DNA from: Verrucomicrobia bacterium UBA1183
GTDB lineage: Bacteria; Verrucomicrobiota; Verrucomicrobiia; Opitutales; UBA9783
NCBI GenBank assembly: GCA_002309885.1
Contig: DBYP01000009.1
Span: 1-53,021 of the forward strand
DNA length: 53,021 nucleotides
Reading direction: 5' to 3'
This document shows positions 24,277-33,100 of this stretch, piece by piece. Each line of letters starts with the position of its first letter. Position 1 is the stretch's first letter. The position numbers and the translations under genes were made by a program. The notes under the pieces are model-generated. The model made no database searches. It was not told the origin of the DNA and saw only the letters and a program-made list of their open reading frames with translations.

Positions 24277-25287
24277 TTACTTTGCCCTCAAATCAAAATG
24301 GGCGGCGCGGGATAGGCGATCGTTGATGGCATTACCGATATCTTTAGCGGGCGCTTTTTCGATCCAAATAGCATCGTAATGTGCTGCATCCAATTCGCTG
24401 ATGATGGCAAACAAACGCATAGCAACTTCTTGCAGATCGCTATGTTCACTCAAGACAAATTCGCCTTTTTGTAAATGGCGTTCTGGTGGAAACAAAAACA
24501 CATGAGCAGCGTTTTTTGCAAAAGCGTCACGTAAACCTCCCGAAGGTTGGTAATTAGCCAAGTCATCCACAAGATATAGCGGTGTTTGGGGGCTGTAATG
24601 TTTTTTGTAAAGTCCAGGAGACAAATGAGCACCGGTTTGAGGAGCATGACTTACGGTTTCAATCGATTGTCCCAAAAATGTTTCCAGGGTTTCTTTTGCA
24701 ATGGGGCCATAACGCAACAATTGCGGATGTCGTTCGTCTAAAAGCGAAAGTATCGTGGATTCGACCCCAAAGCGGCATGCGCCTCCGTCCAAAATATAGT
24801 GCAGGACATCGCCCATATCGCGGTACACCTGGTGCGCGGTGGTTGGGCTGACATGCTGAAATTTGTTGGCACTAGGAGCGACCAAAGGCACACCTATTTT
24901 CTGAATAACTTCTCGAAATAAAGCTGTTTGTGGTGCTCGCACAGCCACCGTCGGTTGACCCGCCGTCACAATATCAGGGACACAAGGTTTTTTAGGAAGA
25001 ACCAGCGTCAATGGCCCTGGCCAAAACTTTTCTGCCAAGTGTAAAGCTTTCGGAGAACATTGCGCAACTTCTTGCAGCTGATCACAATCCAAAACATGAA
25101 CGATTAAGGGATTGTCCGCTGGACGTTGCTTTAAAGCATAGATCTTGTGAATAATATCTAACCGATCCAAGGGTGCTGCCAAACCATACACCGTCTCCGT
25201 TGGCAGAGCTACCGGCTCTCCTTGACGTAACCAAAAGACCGCTTCATCGGTCGAATGTCCGATGACTGCTTGCACTCGATGCCTCAT
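24277..25287 (-). CDS. Threonylcarbamoyl-AMP synthase (Sua5/YwlC/TsaC)
   Basis: This enzyme makes L-threonylcarbamoyladenylate for the t6A37 modification of ANN-decoding tRNAs. The 336-residue protein has the YrdC/Sua5 domain (residues 10-205) with GEPVALPTETVYGLAAPLD, KQRPADNPLIVHV, FWPGPLTLVLP, VAVRAPQ, PLVAPSANKF and GGACRFGVESTILSL. A C-terminal Sua5 extension (about 215-336, LSPGLYKKHYSPQTPLYLV) shows it is the long Sua5 form rather than short TsaC. The start overlaps the S18 stop by 4 bases (ATGA), so it is coupled to rpsR. Confidence 0.94.
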   Translation of the reverse strand: MRHRVQAVIGHSTDEAVFWLRQGEPVALPTETVYGLAAPLDRLDIIHKIYALKQRPADNPLIVHVLDCDQLQEVAQCSPKALHLAEKFWPGPLTLVLPKKPCVPDIVTAGQPTVAVRAPQTALFREVIQKIGVPLVAPSANKFQHVSPTTAHQVYRDMGDVLHYILDGGACRFGVESTILSLLDERHPQLLRYGPIAKETLETFLGQSIETVSHAPQTGAHLSPGLYKKHYSPQTPLYLVDDLANYQPSGGLRDAFAKNAAHVFLFPPERHLQKGEFVLSEHSDLQEVAMRLFAIISELDAAHYDAIWIEKAPAKDIGNAINDRLSRAAHFDLRAK

Positions 25288-25475
25288 GGCATCAACAAGA
25301 AATTACGCGCTTGCTTAACAATTTTCGTCAAATGACGTTGTTCCATCGCTGTCAAGCGTGTAATCTTGCGTGGCAAAATCTTGCCGGTCTCTGTCGTGAA
25401 ATTCTTCAATTGATCCGCATCACGCCAGGTTAATTTCAAAACAGAAATTTTCTCTTTGTTCTCGTTTTCGCTCAT
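25284..25475 (-). CDS. rpsR: 30S ribosomal protein S18
   Basis: S18 is the small-subunit platform protein that pairs with S6. It is 63 residues long, at the short end for the family, with the characteristic LKNFTTETGKILPRKITRLT and QRHLTKIVKQARNFLLMP. It has no cysteine, unlike zinc-binding S18 variants. It is followed by the Sua5 gene with a 4-base overlap. rpsF (S6) and rplI are not adjacent, which departs from the common rpsF-rpsR-rplI order. Confidence 0.93.
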   Translation of the reverse strand: MSENENKEKISVLKLTWRDADQLKNFTTETGKILPRKITRLTAMEQRHLTKIVKQARNFLLMP

Positions 25476-25545
25476 CTATATCTAAAAAATACAACGTTCA
25501 TAAAAAAACGAAACCTACCCCTTGGCAAGCGTAAATTTAATATTT

Positions 25546-25989
25546 TTACGCACTAAGCGACTCAATTGCCAGGCGTGAGCAGGATTGTTGATTCAAAAAA
25601 GAAAGCGCCTTTTGTTCCATTTCCCGCATAACAAGCCGATCTTTAGGGTCAATATCATCATATCCCGCCAAATGCAACCAACCATGCACCAAGTAAAGCG
25701 TTAATTCATCTTTTAAAGCATATTGCGGATATTTTAGGGCTTCATCGATCGAAATACAAATTTCACCAACGCGGTAATCTTCATTCTCATCCGCTGGAAA
25801 CGTTATGACATCCGTAGATTCAGGGTTGTTTAAAAATTTCGCATGCAAGTCACAAATCGCGGCTTCATCCAGAAATGCAACCGAAAGTTCATCGTAATTA
25901 ATGGGCGCAAACTGTTCCAGCGTATTCAAGATTTCCTCTGCGCCATCTACGCGATACTTCGCGTGCCCATTGTACGTGTCACATTGCAT
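25546..25989 (-). CDS. ybeY: Endoribonuclease YbeY
   Basis: YbeY is a metal-dependent RNase involved in 16S rRNA 3' maturation and ribosome quality control. The 147-residue protein has NNPESTDVITFPAD and the metal motif LYLVHGWLHLAGYDDIDPKD. The family motif is H-G-x-L-H-L-x-G-Y-D-H, and here the third histidine is Asp. A comparable substitution occurs in some other lineages, so activity is plausible. A gap of 70 bases with no signal separates it from rpsR. The ATG at 25989 follows a divergent region that leads to tRNA-Tyr. Confidence 0.92.
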   Translation of the reverse strand: MQCDTYNGHAKYRVDGAEEILNTLEQFAPINYDELSVAFLDEAAICDLHAKFLNNPESTDVITFPADENEDYRVGEICISIDEALKYPQYALKDELTLYLVHGWLHLAGYDDIDPKDRLVMREMEQKALSFLNQQSCSRLAIESLSA

Positions 25990-26049
25990 GAAAACCAGTA
26001 CAAGGTTTTATATTTTAAAAGTCAATGGATAAATTTTTATAAAAAATGC

Positions 26050-26077
26050 TTGTATTCTACAAAAAACAATCTACATT
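26050..26077 (+). promoter_or_regulatory. Candidate promoter of tRNA-Tyr
   Basis: TTGTAT (26050-26055) and TACATT (26072-26077) are spaced by 16 bases, with the mature tRNA starting at 26091. A similar sequence (AAAAAATGCTTGG...) precedes ileS. Confidence 0.4.
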
Positions 26078-26090
26078 TTAGTTCAGATTC

Positions 26091-26177
26091 GGTGGGGTAT
26101 CCAAGTGGCTAAAGGATGCAGACTGTAAATCTGTCAGGGTTTCCCTTTCGAGCGTTCGAATCGCTCCCCCACCACCA
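26091..26177 (+). tRNA. tRNA-Tyr (anticodon GTA), CCA encoded
   Basis: The acceptor stem GGTGGGG (26091-26097) pairs with CCCCACC (26167-26173), followed by A and an encoded CCA. The anticodon loop CTGTAAA gives GTA. The long variable arm (GTCAGGGTTTCCCTTTCG region) and T loop GTTCGAATC make it a class II bacterial tRNA-Tyr. It is isolated between ybeY and recD2. Confidence 0.96.
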
Positions 26178-26294
26178 CTTTGCGATTCGTTTTTTATCAG
26201 CTCCTATTACCATCGTGTTTCTTTTTTCAATTTCTGTGCACTGTAGATTTAAAATTGTACCCTATGTTTTATTTTAAGGAAGGATAAAAACTGT

Positions 26295-26322
26295 AAGGGA
26301 ACTTTTTGTAAAAAGTTCCCTT
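26295..26322. repeat. Solo A palindrome of the composite element
   Basis: Perfect palindrome with arms AAGGGAACTTTTT and AAAAAGTTCCCTT around GT. It is flanked on the right by degenerate end-like sequence (around CTCCTCTAGACGC at 26390) and a small hairpin CACGGG/CCCGTG at 26353-26369. It lies between tRNA-Tyr and recD2. The remainder of the 258-base gap after the tRNA shows nothing recognisable. Confidence 0.75.
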
Positions 26323-26435
26323 GCACTTTATCTGACGCAAAGCGAAGAAGACCACGGGGTCCACCCGTGTGTATCTATACATTTTATCTCCTCTAGACGC
26401 ATTTTAGGAGCTCTTAGCCTTAGAACATTTTTTAG

Positions 26436-28718
26436 TTAGTTTTGTGAAAAAGCTGTGTTTTCTTTTATCTCTTTGAATCCGTGTTGTAGTCTGTCATTGA
26501 GGGTGGTTTGGCGGATGGTGCTGTCGAGAGTGCGGACGGCGATGGAATAGGCACGGGGATCGCCGACGATGAATACTTTTTTGCGACCACGGGTAACGGC
26601 GGTATAGAGCAAGTTGCGCTTTAGCATCACAAAATGCTGCGTAAATAAAGGGATAACAACGATAGGAAATTCGCTGCCTTGCGATTTATGGATACTAATG
26701 GCGTAAGCTAGTTTCAAATCCAAAGCGTCACGTCGTTCCAACATATGCTCTTCATCATTGAAATTGACGATCATCTGTTGTTCTTCTTCGTCAACGTCCT
26801 GGATAATGCCCAGATCGCCGTTAAAAATATTCTTTTCGTAATTGTTTTTCAATTGAATGACTTTGTCCCCCACAAAAAATTTTTGCGCTCCAACTTCTAA
26901 AAAACGCCGCGATTCGCCTGCATAATTTTGAAAAACATTGTTGATTTGTTCTATCCCAACAACACCGCGATGCATCGGTGCCAAAATTTGCACAGCTCGA
27001 ATAGGATCTACGTGGTACCATTGAGGCAACAGCTTCCAACATAAACGCTGCAAGTAAGGGACACATTGATCCGCAGAATCGATTCCGATAAAATGAAAAT
27101 CATCTTCCAACTGAATAGCTCCATAGGGAGCAATAACAGGTGTTTCCAACTTCTGCTTACCTTCCAAAATACTATGCGCTGTGGAAACGATAGAACTACA
27201 TTGAGCTTGTCGAAAGATATCGCTCAGATATTCTACCCTAAAATAGGGGCTTTGAATAAAATCGTTAAGGACGTTGCCGGCGCCGACGGAAGGCAATTGG
27301 TAAATATCACCGACAAGCAGGACATGCGCGTGATCCGGAATCGCCTTCAAAAGGGCGTGCATTAAAGCAACGTCCATCATACTGGATTCATCCAAAATGA
27401 GAAAATCCGTCGGCAATTTGTTTTCTTCATCGTACGTAAATCGACCGATGGAAGGTTCGTATTTCAATGTTCGGTGAACCGTTCGTGCCATCAAGCCGGT
27501 TGCTTCTCCCATACGTTGAGCCGCGCGTCCGGTTGGAGCTGCGAGACATAACCTCACACGTTTTGCGGATAAAACACCAACAATCGCCTTCAGCAACGTC
27601 GTCTTACCGGTTCCGGGGCCGCCGGTTAAGATAGAAAGTTTCGATTGAAAAACAGAACGCAGTGCATTTTTTTGTCCCTCCGACCAATGGATTTTGAGCT
27701 TGTTTTCGCTCCAAATCAGTGCTTGATCGATCTGTATCGAAGGTAATTTCGAAGCTGAAGTAAACAGTCGATGGATGTGTTTCGCAATGCAAGCCTCGTG
27801 AATCGCCATACGCTTTCGCTGAATCAGCTGTGAAGCAGGATATTCCGATAGCACACCTTCCTGCAACAATTTATCCAAACGCGTCTTAATGAGTTCTGAA
27901 GCGACACCTAAAAGTTCGGTTGTCTGTTCAATCAGAACATTTTTACGTGCGCCGGTATTGCCATCACCTTCCGATTCCGACAAAATGTACTCCAGCCCCG
28001 CATCGATACGAAACTCGCTATCCGTTGTCAGACCAAGATTCAGCGCAATTTTATCCGCCGATTTGAATCCAATGCCTTCGATGGTTTTTACAATAACATA
28101 AGGGTTTTGGGAGATAACATCCTTCGTTTTCTCGCCATAATACTGATACAAACGTAGGCACTGTGCATTGGTTATGCCATAAGCCTGCAGAAAAATCATC
28201 GTGTTGCGTATGGCTTGCTGCTCATCCCAAGCGCTTTTGATCATCCGCGCACGTTTTTTCCCAATACCGGGAACATCCATCAAACGCGCATAAGCCCCAT
28301 TAAGGACGTTAAATGTGTCAGCTCCGAAAAATTCGACAATTTTATTCGCGTACTCCTTCCCGATGCCGTGAATAAGCCCGCTGCTCAAATACTGGCGTAT
28401 ACCATGAACATCTGCAGGCAGCTTGGCTTCAAACGACTCACAACAAAATTGACGACCAAATTTGTCATGTTCTTGCCATTTCCCTCGTACAACAAGCGTC
28501 TCCCCACACTGTACCGAAGGCAGGATTCCGGTTATCGTAATCTGCCCTCCATTATGGCTCAAATCTAGCAAACAAACCGAATAGCCGTTCTCAGGATTTG
28601 TGTAGATGATCCGCTTAAGGACACCTTTCAACTCAACGGCACTATCCGACAAATCCAGCTCTGCCGGCTTCCAACTTCCCTTCTGCCTGTCCGTCAGCAC
28701 CGTTATTTTTGCGCCCAA
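26436..28718 (-). CDS. recD2: RecD2-type SF1B DNA helicase
   Basis: This 760-residue 5'-3' DNA helicase belongs to the RecD-like family that works without RecBC. An N-terminal OB-like part (residues 25-100) is followed by tandem helix-hairpin-helix motifs (GLIHGIGKEYANKI, MDVPGIGKKRARMI, IEGIGFKSADKIA). Walker A GGPGTGKTT is at 366-374, motif Ia APTGRAAQRMGE follows, and the DEAD-like DESS is at 443-446. The C-terminal motif is YAISIHKSQGSEFPIVVIP. It probably acts in repair or recombination. It overlaps the upstream greA-like gene by 16 bases and is therefore likely co-transcribed with it. Confidence 0.94.
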   Translation of the reverse strand: MGAKITVLTDRQKGSWKPAELDLSDSAVELKGVLKRIIYTNPENGYSVCLLDLSHNGGQITITGILPSVQCGETLVVRGKWQEHDKFGRQFCCESFEAKLPADVHGIRQYLSSGLIHGIGKEYANKIVEFFGADTFNVLNGAYARLMDVPGIGKKRARMIKSAWDEQQAIRNTMIFLQAYGITNAQCLRLYQYYGEKTKDVISQNPYVIVKTIEGIGFKSADKIALNLGLTTDSEFRIDAGLEYILSESEGDGNTGARKNVLIEQTTELLGVASELIKTRLDKLLQEGVLSEYPASQLIQRKRMAIHEACIAKHIHRLFTSASKLPSIQIDQALIWSENKLKIHWSEGQKNALRSVFQSKLSILTGGPGTGKTTLLKAIVGVLSAKRVRLCLAAPTGRAAQRMGEATGLMARTVHRTLKYEPSIGRFTYDEENKLPTDFLILDESSMMDVALMHALLKAIPDHAHVLLVGDIYQLPSVGAGNVLNDFIQSPYFRVEYLSDIFRQAQCSSIVSTAHSILEGKQKLETPVIAPYGAIQLEDDFHFIGIDSADQCVPYLQRLCWKLLPQWYHVDPIRAVQILAPMHRGVVGIEQINNVFQNYAGESRRFLEVGAQKFFVGDKVIQLKNNYEKNIFNGDLGIIQDVDEEEQQMIVNFNDEEHMLERRDALDLKLAYAISIHKSQGSEFPIVVIPLFTQHFVMLKRNLLYTAVTRGRKKVFIVGDPRAYSIAVRTLDSTIRQTTLNDRLQHGFKEIKENTAFSQN

Positions 28719-30559
28719 CGACTGATGGATGAAATTTTCAGTTTCTGACCGCTCGGCAACGTAACCGTGTCGTTCAGCTTTTTACCCAACATTTCTTTCG
28801 CTAGCGGCGTCTGGTAGGACAAAATGTTTTTCTTAGGATCGCTATCCCAAGCACCCAAGATGACATAGCTTACATCCTTGCCCTTATCATCCTTCAACGT
28901 GACCTTGGTCCCAACGTTTACCTTGTCCGTTGTAACTTCATCCATGTTGATAACCTGAGCGTGATTCAAGGATTTTTCTAACATGGATTTACGTGCTAAA
29001 AGGACGCTTTGATCTTGGCGAGCCATCTTATATTCAGAATTTTCGCTCAAATCACCCAATTCACGTGCGGCCGCAATTGCTGCCTTATTGGCTGGAATTT
29101 TTTCGTTAATCAATGATAAATATTCTTCCTTGGCTGCATCCAAACTGGCTTGCGAAACCAACAAACGCTCCTCATGAGAAGCTTCCTTACCTTCGGTCAA
29201 ACGTTGCAGTTCTGGGAATACACGAATAAACCGCGCCATCAAAGAACGCTTCTTTAACGTATCAAATCCTTGATTCATTAACAGATTACGCGCCAAATCG
29301 CTGGCCAAATTCAGATCGGCATCCTTCAATAAATCCGCTATCAATTGTTGATCGTTATTGACTTCTTCCACAAGCGCAATACGACGTCCAGGAGCTACAT
29401 TAAGTGCGTCGCTATCGATTGCCTGAAAAATACAGTTCAATAAACGAACACCCAAAATATTTTCGAGCAAATTGCTGTAATTCGGAAGCGCACGATGGCG
29501 GATAATCCAGATAAGAACCGAACTGCGCAGACTTTGCTCTTGAAGCCATTTTTGTAAAGTCTTCTTTAACAAATCTTCGCAATCACGTTCCAACAAGAAG
29601 TTGATACATTCCGCCGTCAGACGCGCATTGCTGTGTTTTAACAGATTCAGAATAATCTTCTTCCAATCTTCGGGATCGGTATAAGTTCTTGTCAACAAAT
29701 CCAAAAATCTTGGATAATACATGTGCGGCAAGGCTTCTGCAAGTTCATTCAGATTTTCGCTTTCACGAATGATGGATTGTGATGTTGGTGCCAACTCCTC
29801 TACCGATTCATGCAAGTAACGCGCTAAATTATTACGTACCCAACAACCTTCCAAGCGCTGCGCCTGGGTCAATTGACGCGCATTTTGGATTGCACGTGTC
29901 AGCTCTTCCAAAACCTGTGGCAAATCGTTCCGGATCGCATCAATACTGTCTGCCAATTGATACAACTTCGCCCCCAATGCGATCTTTTCTAAAGGCCGAC
30001 GCGTTAAATAAAATTCTTCCAAAATTTCTTGTTCAGGCAATATGGGCTCTTCGCGCAACTGATAAGGATCTGTCTTCCGCTTAGGCGTACTAATGCGTGG
30101 GTCTTTAACCATAGCCTTCTGCAGGTTAATCCACCAATGCTTAAATTGTGCGGGCGTCAAAATGAACGAAAGCACCTGGCTCAAAATATTTTCCAATTCC
30201 GGACCACTCGCTGAATGGTTAGGCAACGTTGTTAGCACTTTAATCGCCAACTCACAGGGCTTGTTTTTTTGCAAATTACGAATGACATCCGGTTGCTTAC
30301 GAGCCTCTACTAAAACATGATCCTCAGCAATACCGATCAATTTTTGGATACAAAAAACCGGATCCATAGAACGCGGTTCTTCTTGAGACTCAAACTTGAT
30401 AATAATACGGTGATTGGTTTCGTCTTCCGCTTGAACACAACCAACCCCCCAACTATGATGCCAAAAATAAGCACCCGGCTTTAGGGCTTCGAAAGCCTCA
30501 CGTTTATTCCTCAGTTGAGGATTTTGTTCCAGAATCAGATCGATTGCTTCTTTATTCAT
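28703..30559 (-). CDS. GreA/GreB-type elongation factor with large N-terminal domain
   Basis: The C-terminal 150 residues are a complete GreA. They comprise a coiled coil with the acidic tip (ARELGDLSENSEYKMARQDQ, Asp and Glu retained) and a globular domain (VGTKVTLKDDKGKDVSYVIL ... LSYQTPLAKEMLGKKLNDTV). Gre factors enter the RNA polymerase secondary channel and stimulate cleavage of backtracked transcripts. About 470 residues precede this: a CarD/KOW-like beta segment (YFWHHSWGVGCVQAEDETN, about 30-70) and a long helical repeat-like region. Related long Gre proteins are known in several PVC lineages. The ATG at 30559 (MNKEAIDLIL) is chosen over an upstream in-frame start at 30625, whose extra 22 residues look non-coding. 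Confidence 0.88.
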   Translation of the reverse strand: MNKEAIDLILEQNPQLRNKREAFEALKPGAYFWHHSWGVGCVQAEDETNHRIIIKFESQEEPRSMDPVFCIQKLIGIAEDHVLVEARKQPDVIRNLQKNKPCELAIKVLTTLPNHSASGPELENILSQVLSFILTPAQFKHWWINLQKAMVKDPRISTPKRKTDPYQLREEPILPEQEILEEFYLTRRPLEKIALGAKLYQLADSIDAIRNDLPQVLEELTRAIQNARQLTQAQRLEGCWVRNNLARYLHESVEELAPTSQSIIRESENLNELAEALPHMYYPRFLDLLTRTYTDPEDWKKIILNLLKHSNARLTAECINFLLERDCEDLLKKTLQKWLQEQSLRSSVLIWIIRHRALPNYSNLLENILGVRLLNCIFQAIDSDALNVAPGRRIALVEEVNNDQQLIADLLKDADLNLASDLARNLLMNQGFDTLKKRSLMARFIRVFPELQRLTEGKEASHEERLLVSQASLDAAKEEYLSLINEKIPANKAAIAAARELGDLSENSEYKMARQDQSVLLARKSMLEKSLNHAQVINMDEVTTDKVNVGTKVTLKDDKGKDVSYVILGAWDSDPKKNILSYQTPLAKEMLGKKLNDTVTLPSGQKLKISSISRWAQK

Positions 30560-30749
30560 GGTTATACAACATAAGCTAGGAGGTTTAAAAATAAAAATCA
30601 AGTATTTTAGATAAGGAAATATCATTTCAACTTTGGAAGAATTGGATGTATCTTTCTTTTAATTTTTTCGTTCATCTTTGCTGTGCTTTAAATTGAACCT
30701 ATATTTTCTTAAAAAATTTGCTCTACAAAGGTTGAAAAACTGCTACGAA

Positions 30750-30761
30750 TATAATGTGTCC
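30750..30761 (+). promoter_or_regulatory. Consensus -10 next to the lpt permease start
   Basis: A perfect TATAAT (30750-30755) lies 6 bases before the ATG at 30762, the same geometry as at ldhA, so a leaderless transcript is possible. No convincing -35 is seen at the usual distance, so the call is tentative. Confidence 0.35.
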
Positions 30762-31874
30762 ATGGTTAACACATTACAGAGATATTTGCTGAAACAGTTC
30801 TTTTTTGCTTCTGCAAGCACGGTCTGTTTATTTGTAATTGTGCTGATCATTGGGAATGCGATAAAAGAAATTTTGCCTTTGCTGGCAAGCGGAAAAATTG
30901 AATGGTCTTTCTTCTTTGATACGCTGTTTCACTTAATTCCCTCAATGATTGCGTACGCATTGCCCTTAGGGATGTTGACCGCAACGCTGTTGGTTTTGGG
31001 GCGTTTGTCAGCACAAAACGAACTGATTGCCATGAAGGCTTCCGGATTAAGTCTGTATTATATCATCGCACCTTTATTGTTTATCGCAAGTCTCGGAACA
31101 ATATTTTCGCTTTGGGTAAACTTTCATTGGGGGCCTCACTCGATCACTTATTATCGTACCGCTTTGAGCAACGTTATTCGTCAAAAGCCACTGCAATTTA
31201 TTCAAGCAGGAACGTTTGTTAAGGATTTCCCAGGATATATGTTTTACATTGAAAAAAAGCATAACGACTGGGTGGATCAATGCTGGCTTTGGGAATTAGA
31301 TAGTCAACAAGCTTCAGGCGTTAATGTGTTTTTGCATTCCGAAAAAGGTTTTTTACGTTACGATGAAAGTTCCAACAGCATCATTTTGACGTTGATGCAG
31401 GGCGTTGGCGAAAAATATACGACACATGCAAATGGAGAATTTGAAGCGCAACAGATCGTATTTGATAATACTTCCGTTGCACTTCCCTTAAAAACATTAC
31501 TGGGAAACAGTACATTTCATAAACGTTTGGGATATATGACGCTTCACGAAATCATGAAAGAACGTAAACGGGCAACTTCTTGGGCAGGCAAGATTATTGC
31601 CAATTTAGAAATTCAAAAAGAAGCGGTTATGTCATTTGCAATTTTGTCGCTAATTCTGATTGCGATTCCCCTGGGAATAAAATTAAGTCGTGCGGAAACA
31701 TCGGCAAACATTGTTTTGGCGGTTGCGTTGGCCTTGAGTTTTTACTTTATCGTTATGGCAATCTCTTGGCTTGAATCTAAACCCACCCTAAGACCTGACA
31801 TCCTTATTTGGCTACCCAACGTTGTGTTTCAATGCTTAGGAATTGTTTTGTTCAAGCAAGCTTTAAAACACTAA
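30762..31874 (+). CDS. LptF/LptG-family LPS export permease (copy 2)
   Basis: This is a second YjgP/YjgQ-family membrane subunit of the Lpt transporter, about 370 residues. The N-terminal helix precedes ALPLGMLTATLLVLGRLSAQ and NELIAMKASGLSLYYI, the family hallmark. A periplasmic domain occupies the middle, and three C-terminal helices end in WLPNVVFQCLGIVLF. LptF and LptG form a heterodimer and are normally encoded together. Here the two paralogues are 25 kb apart and on opposite strands. ATG at 30762 (MVNTLQRYLL) is preferred. The frame extends 28 codons upstream without family similarity. Confidence 0.88.
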   Translation: MVNTLQRYLLKQFFFASASTVCLFVIVLIIGNAIKEILPLLASGKIEWSFFFDTLFHLIPSMIAYALPLGMLTATLLVLGRLSAQNELIAMKASGLSLYYIIAPLLFIASLGTIFSLWVNFHWGPHSITYYRTALSNVIRQKPLQFIQAGTFVKDFPGYMFYIEKKHNDWVDQCWLWELDSQQASGVNVFLHSEKGFLRYDESSNSIILTLMQGVGEKYTTHANGEFEAQQIVFDNTSVALPLKTLLGNSTFHKRLGYMTLHEIMKERKRATSWAGKIIANLEIQKEAVMSFAILSLILIAIPLGIKLSRAETSANIVLAVALALSFYFIVMAISWLESKPTLRPDILIWLPNVVFQCLGIVLFKQALKH

Positions 31875-31889
31875 TTTATTGCTTGTCAA

Positions 31890-32750
31890 ATGCGTAAAAT
31901 TTTTAGACTATGCCTTAAGTTAACGCTTGTTTTCATAGGGAGTTTTATGCTTGTGGGATTTTTAACAAAACTTTATCGCCCGGGAATTACCAAAAGTTTC
32001 AGGCACATGTCTGAGGTGGGTAGGTATATTTTGAAAAAAGTAAGAAATTACAACCCTGCGGATGTTTTATGCGCATTTGATATCGATTTTACATTAATTC
32101 AACCCGATCACCCGGCGTGCTATGTTCCTAATATACAAAAACATCTTCAAATTTTGAAGGATATCGAAAACAAACATCCCAAAATTGATCCTTCTGTGGC
32201 ATTTTCTCATATTTTCGCAGAACCTCAACGTGTGGTGGATAATGGTATTTACGCCTTACTTGAGAAATTAAAAAATGTTCCGAGGATCGCTTTTACAGCC
32301 ACAGCAACCGGTCCTTTTGAAAACGTAAAACGTCTGGAAGTATTGCGTTATGAACAATTATTGGAAAAACATTTGCAATTCAACTGTAACGCTGCCGAAG
32401 ATGACTTCGTATTAGAAGAATGTCCCTCTTATAGAGGTACCAAACCCATCTTTTATAAGGGCGTATTATGCTCCAATAGTGAAAGAGGAACAACGACCAA
32501 AGGTAGCGTTTTATGTGCGTTTTTACGAAAATTGAACTGGGTACCTAAATTGGTTGTTTTGGTAGACGATCGCAGCAAAAATTTACGTGATACCTACGCT
32601 GCTCTTAAGAAGGATTTTCCGCATACAAAATTTATCGGCATCAGGTACTTAGGGGCTCACGATTATTGCCCTCGAGGTATCTCGCCTAAGGACTACCGGG
32701 ATTACTTGATGAATTGTTTCTCAAGGACGCAAGTTTACGAGAATCGTTGA
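31890..32750 (+). CDS. HAD-like protein of the DUF2608 type
   Basis: This 286-residue protein has an N-terminal hydrophobic segment (about residues 7-26), so it is membrane-anchored or exported. It has HAD phosphatase-like motifs: motif I CAFDIDFTLIQ (D-x-D), motif II AFTATATG, a lysine region KGSVLCAFLRKL, and motif IV VVLVDDRSKNL. The pattern resembles DUF2608 proteins, known mainly from intracellular or host-associated bacteria such as Legionella and chlamydiae. Substrate and role are unknown. It starts 15 bases after the lpt permease gene and is followed by a MITE-like element. Confidence 0.7.
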   Translation: MRKIFRLCLKLTLVFIGSFMLVGFLTKLYRPGITKSFRHMSEVGRYILKKVRNYNPADVLCAFDIDFTLIQPDHPACYVPNIQKHLQILKDIENKHPKIDPSVAFSHIFAEPQRVVDNGIYALLEKLKNVPRIAFTATATGPFENVKRLEVLRYEQLLEKHLQFNCNAAEDDFVLEECPSYRGTKPIFYKGVLCSNSERGTTTKGSVLCAFLRKLNWVPKLVVLVDDRSKNLRDTYAALKKDFPHTKFIGIRYLGAHDYCPRGISPKDYRDYLMNCFSRTQVYENR

Positions 32751-32805
32751 ATTTCCAATTCTGCCTTTATGCGCCGATAGGTTTGTATGTTGAGTGAACA
32801 GGTTG

Positions 32806-33030
32806 CTAGGGCGTGTCCACATAAGCTAGAAATATTACATTTTTGAAGGATTTTTTGCAAAAAATCCCTCAAACTCCCTTAAAAGCAGGACAGCGGCCCT
32901 GCACCCAAGTTATTTTGCAACCGTGTTGCAAAATAAGGAAAGTTTTTGAGGATTTAAGGGAACTTTGTTCAAAAAGTTCTCTTAGGATTTATGCTTTTAT
33001 AATTTTTTACCTCCCGTAGACACACTCTAG
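32806..33030 (-). mobile_element. MITE-like composite element, copy 11, with inverted ends
   Basis: This 225-bp copy in inverted orientation is the best-preserved whole unit. The left end is CTAGGGCGTGTCCAC (32806-32820). The right end, GTAGACACACTCTAG (33016-33030), is its imperfect inverted repeat. Between them lie D (TTGAAGGATTTTTTG / AAAAATCCCTCAA), C GCAGGACAGCGGCCCTGC, B TTTTGCAACCGTGTTGCAAAA and A (AAGGGAACTTTG / AAAAAGTTCTCTT). CTAG on both sides could be a 4-bp target duplication. The element fills the gap between the DUF2608 and rhomboid genes. Confidence 0.78.
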
Positions 33031-33100
33031 GTGTGTATAAATTTTCAAAATTTTTAGGATAAAACTTGCGATTAAAAAAATTTTTTACGAAACTATATGC

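Noticed and set aside
26340..26435. Hairpin CACGGG/CCCGTG and CTAG-like sequence before recD2 considered as a second MITE end
   Set aside because: The similarity to the defined ends of copies 10 and 11 is too weak to set boundaries, so it is only noted with the solo A module.
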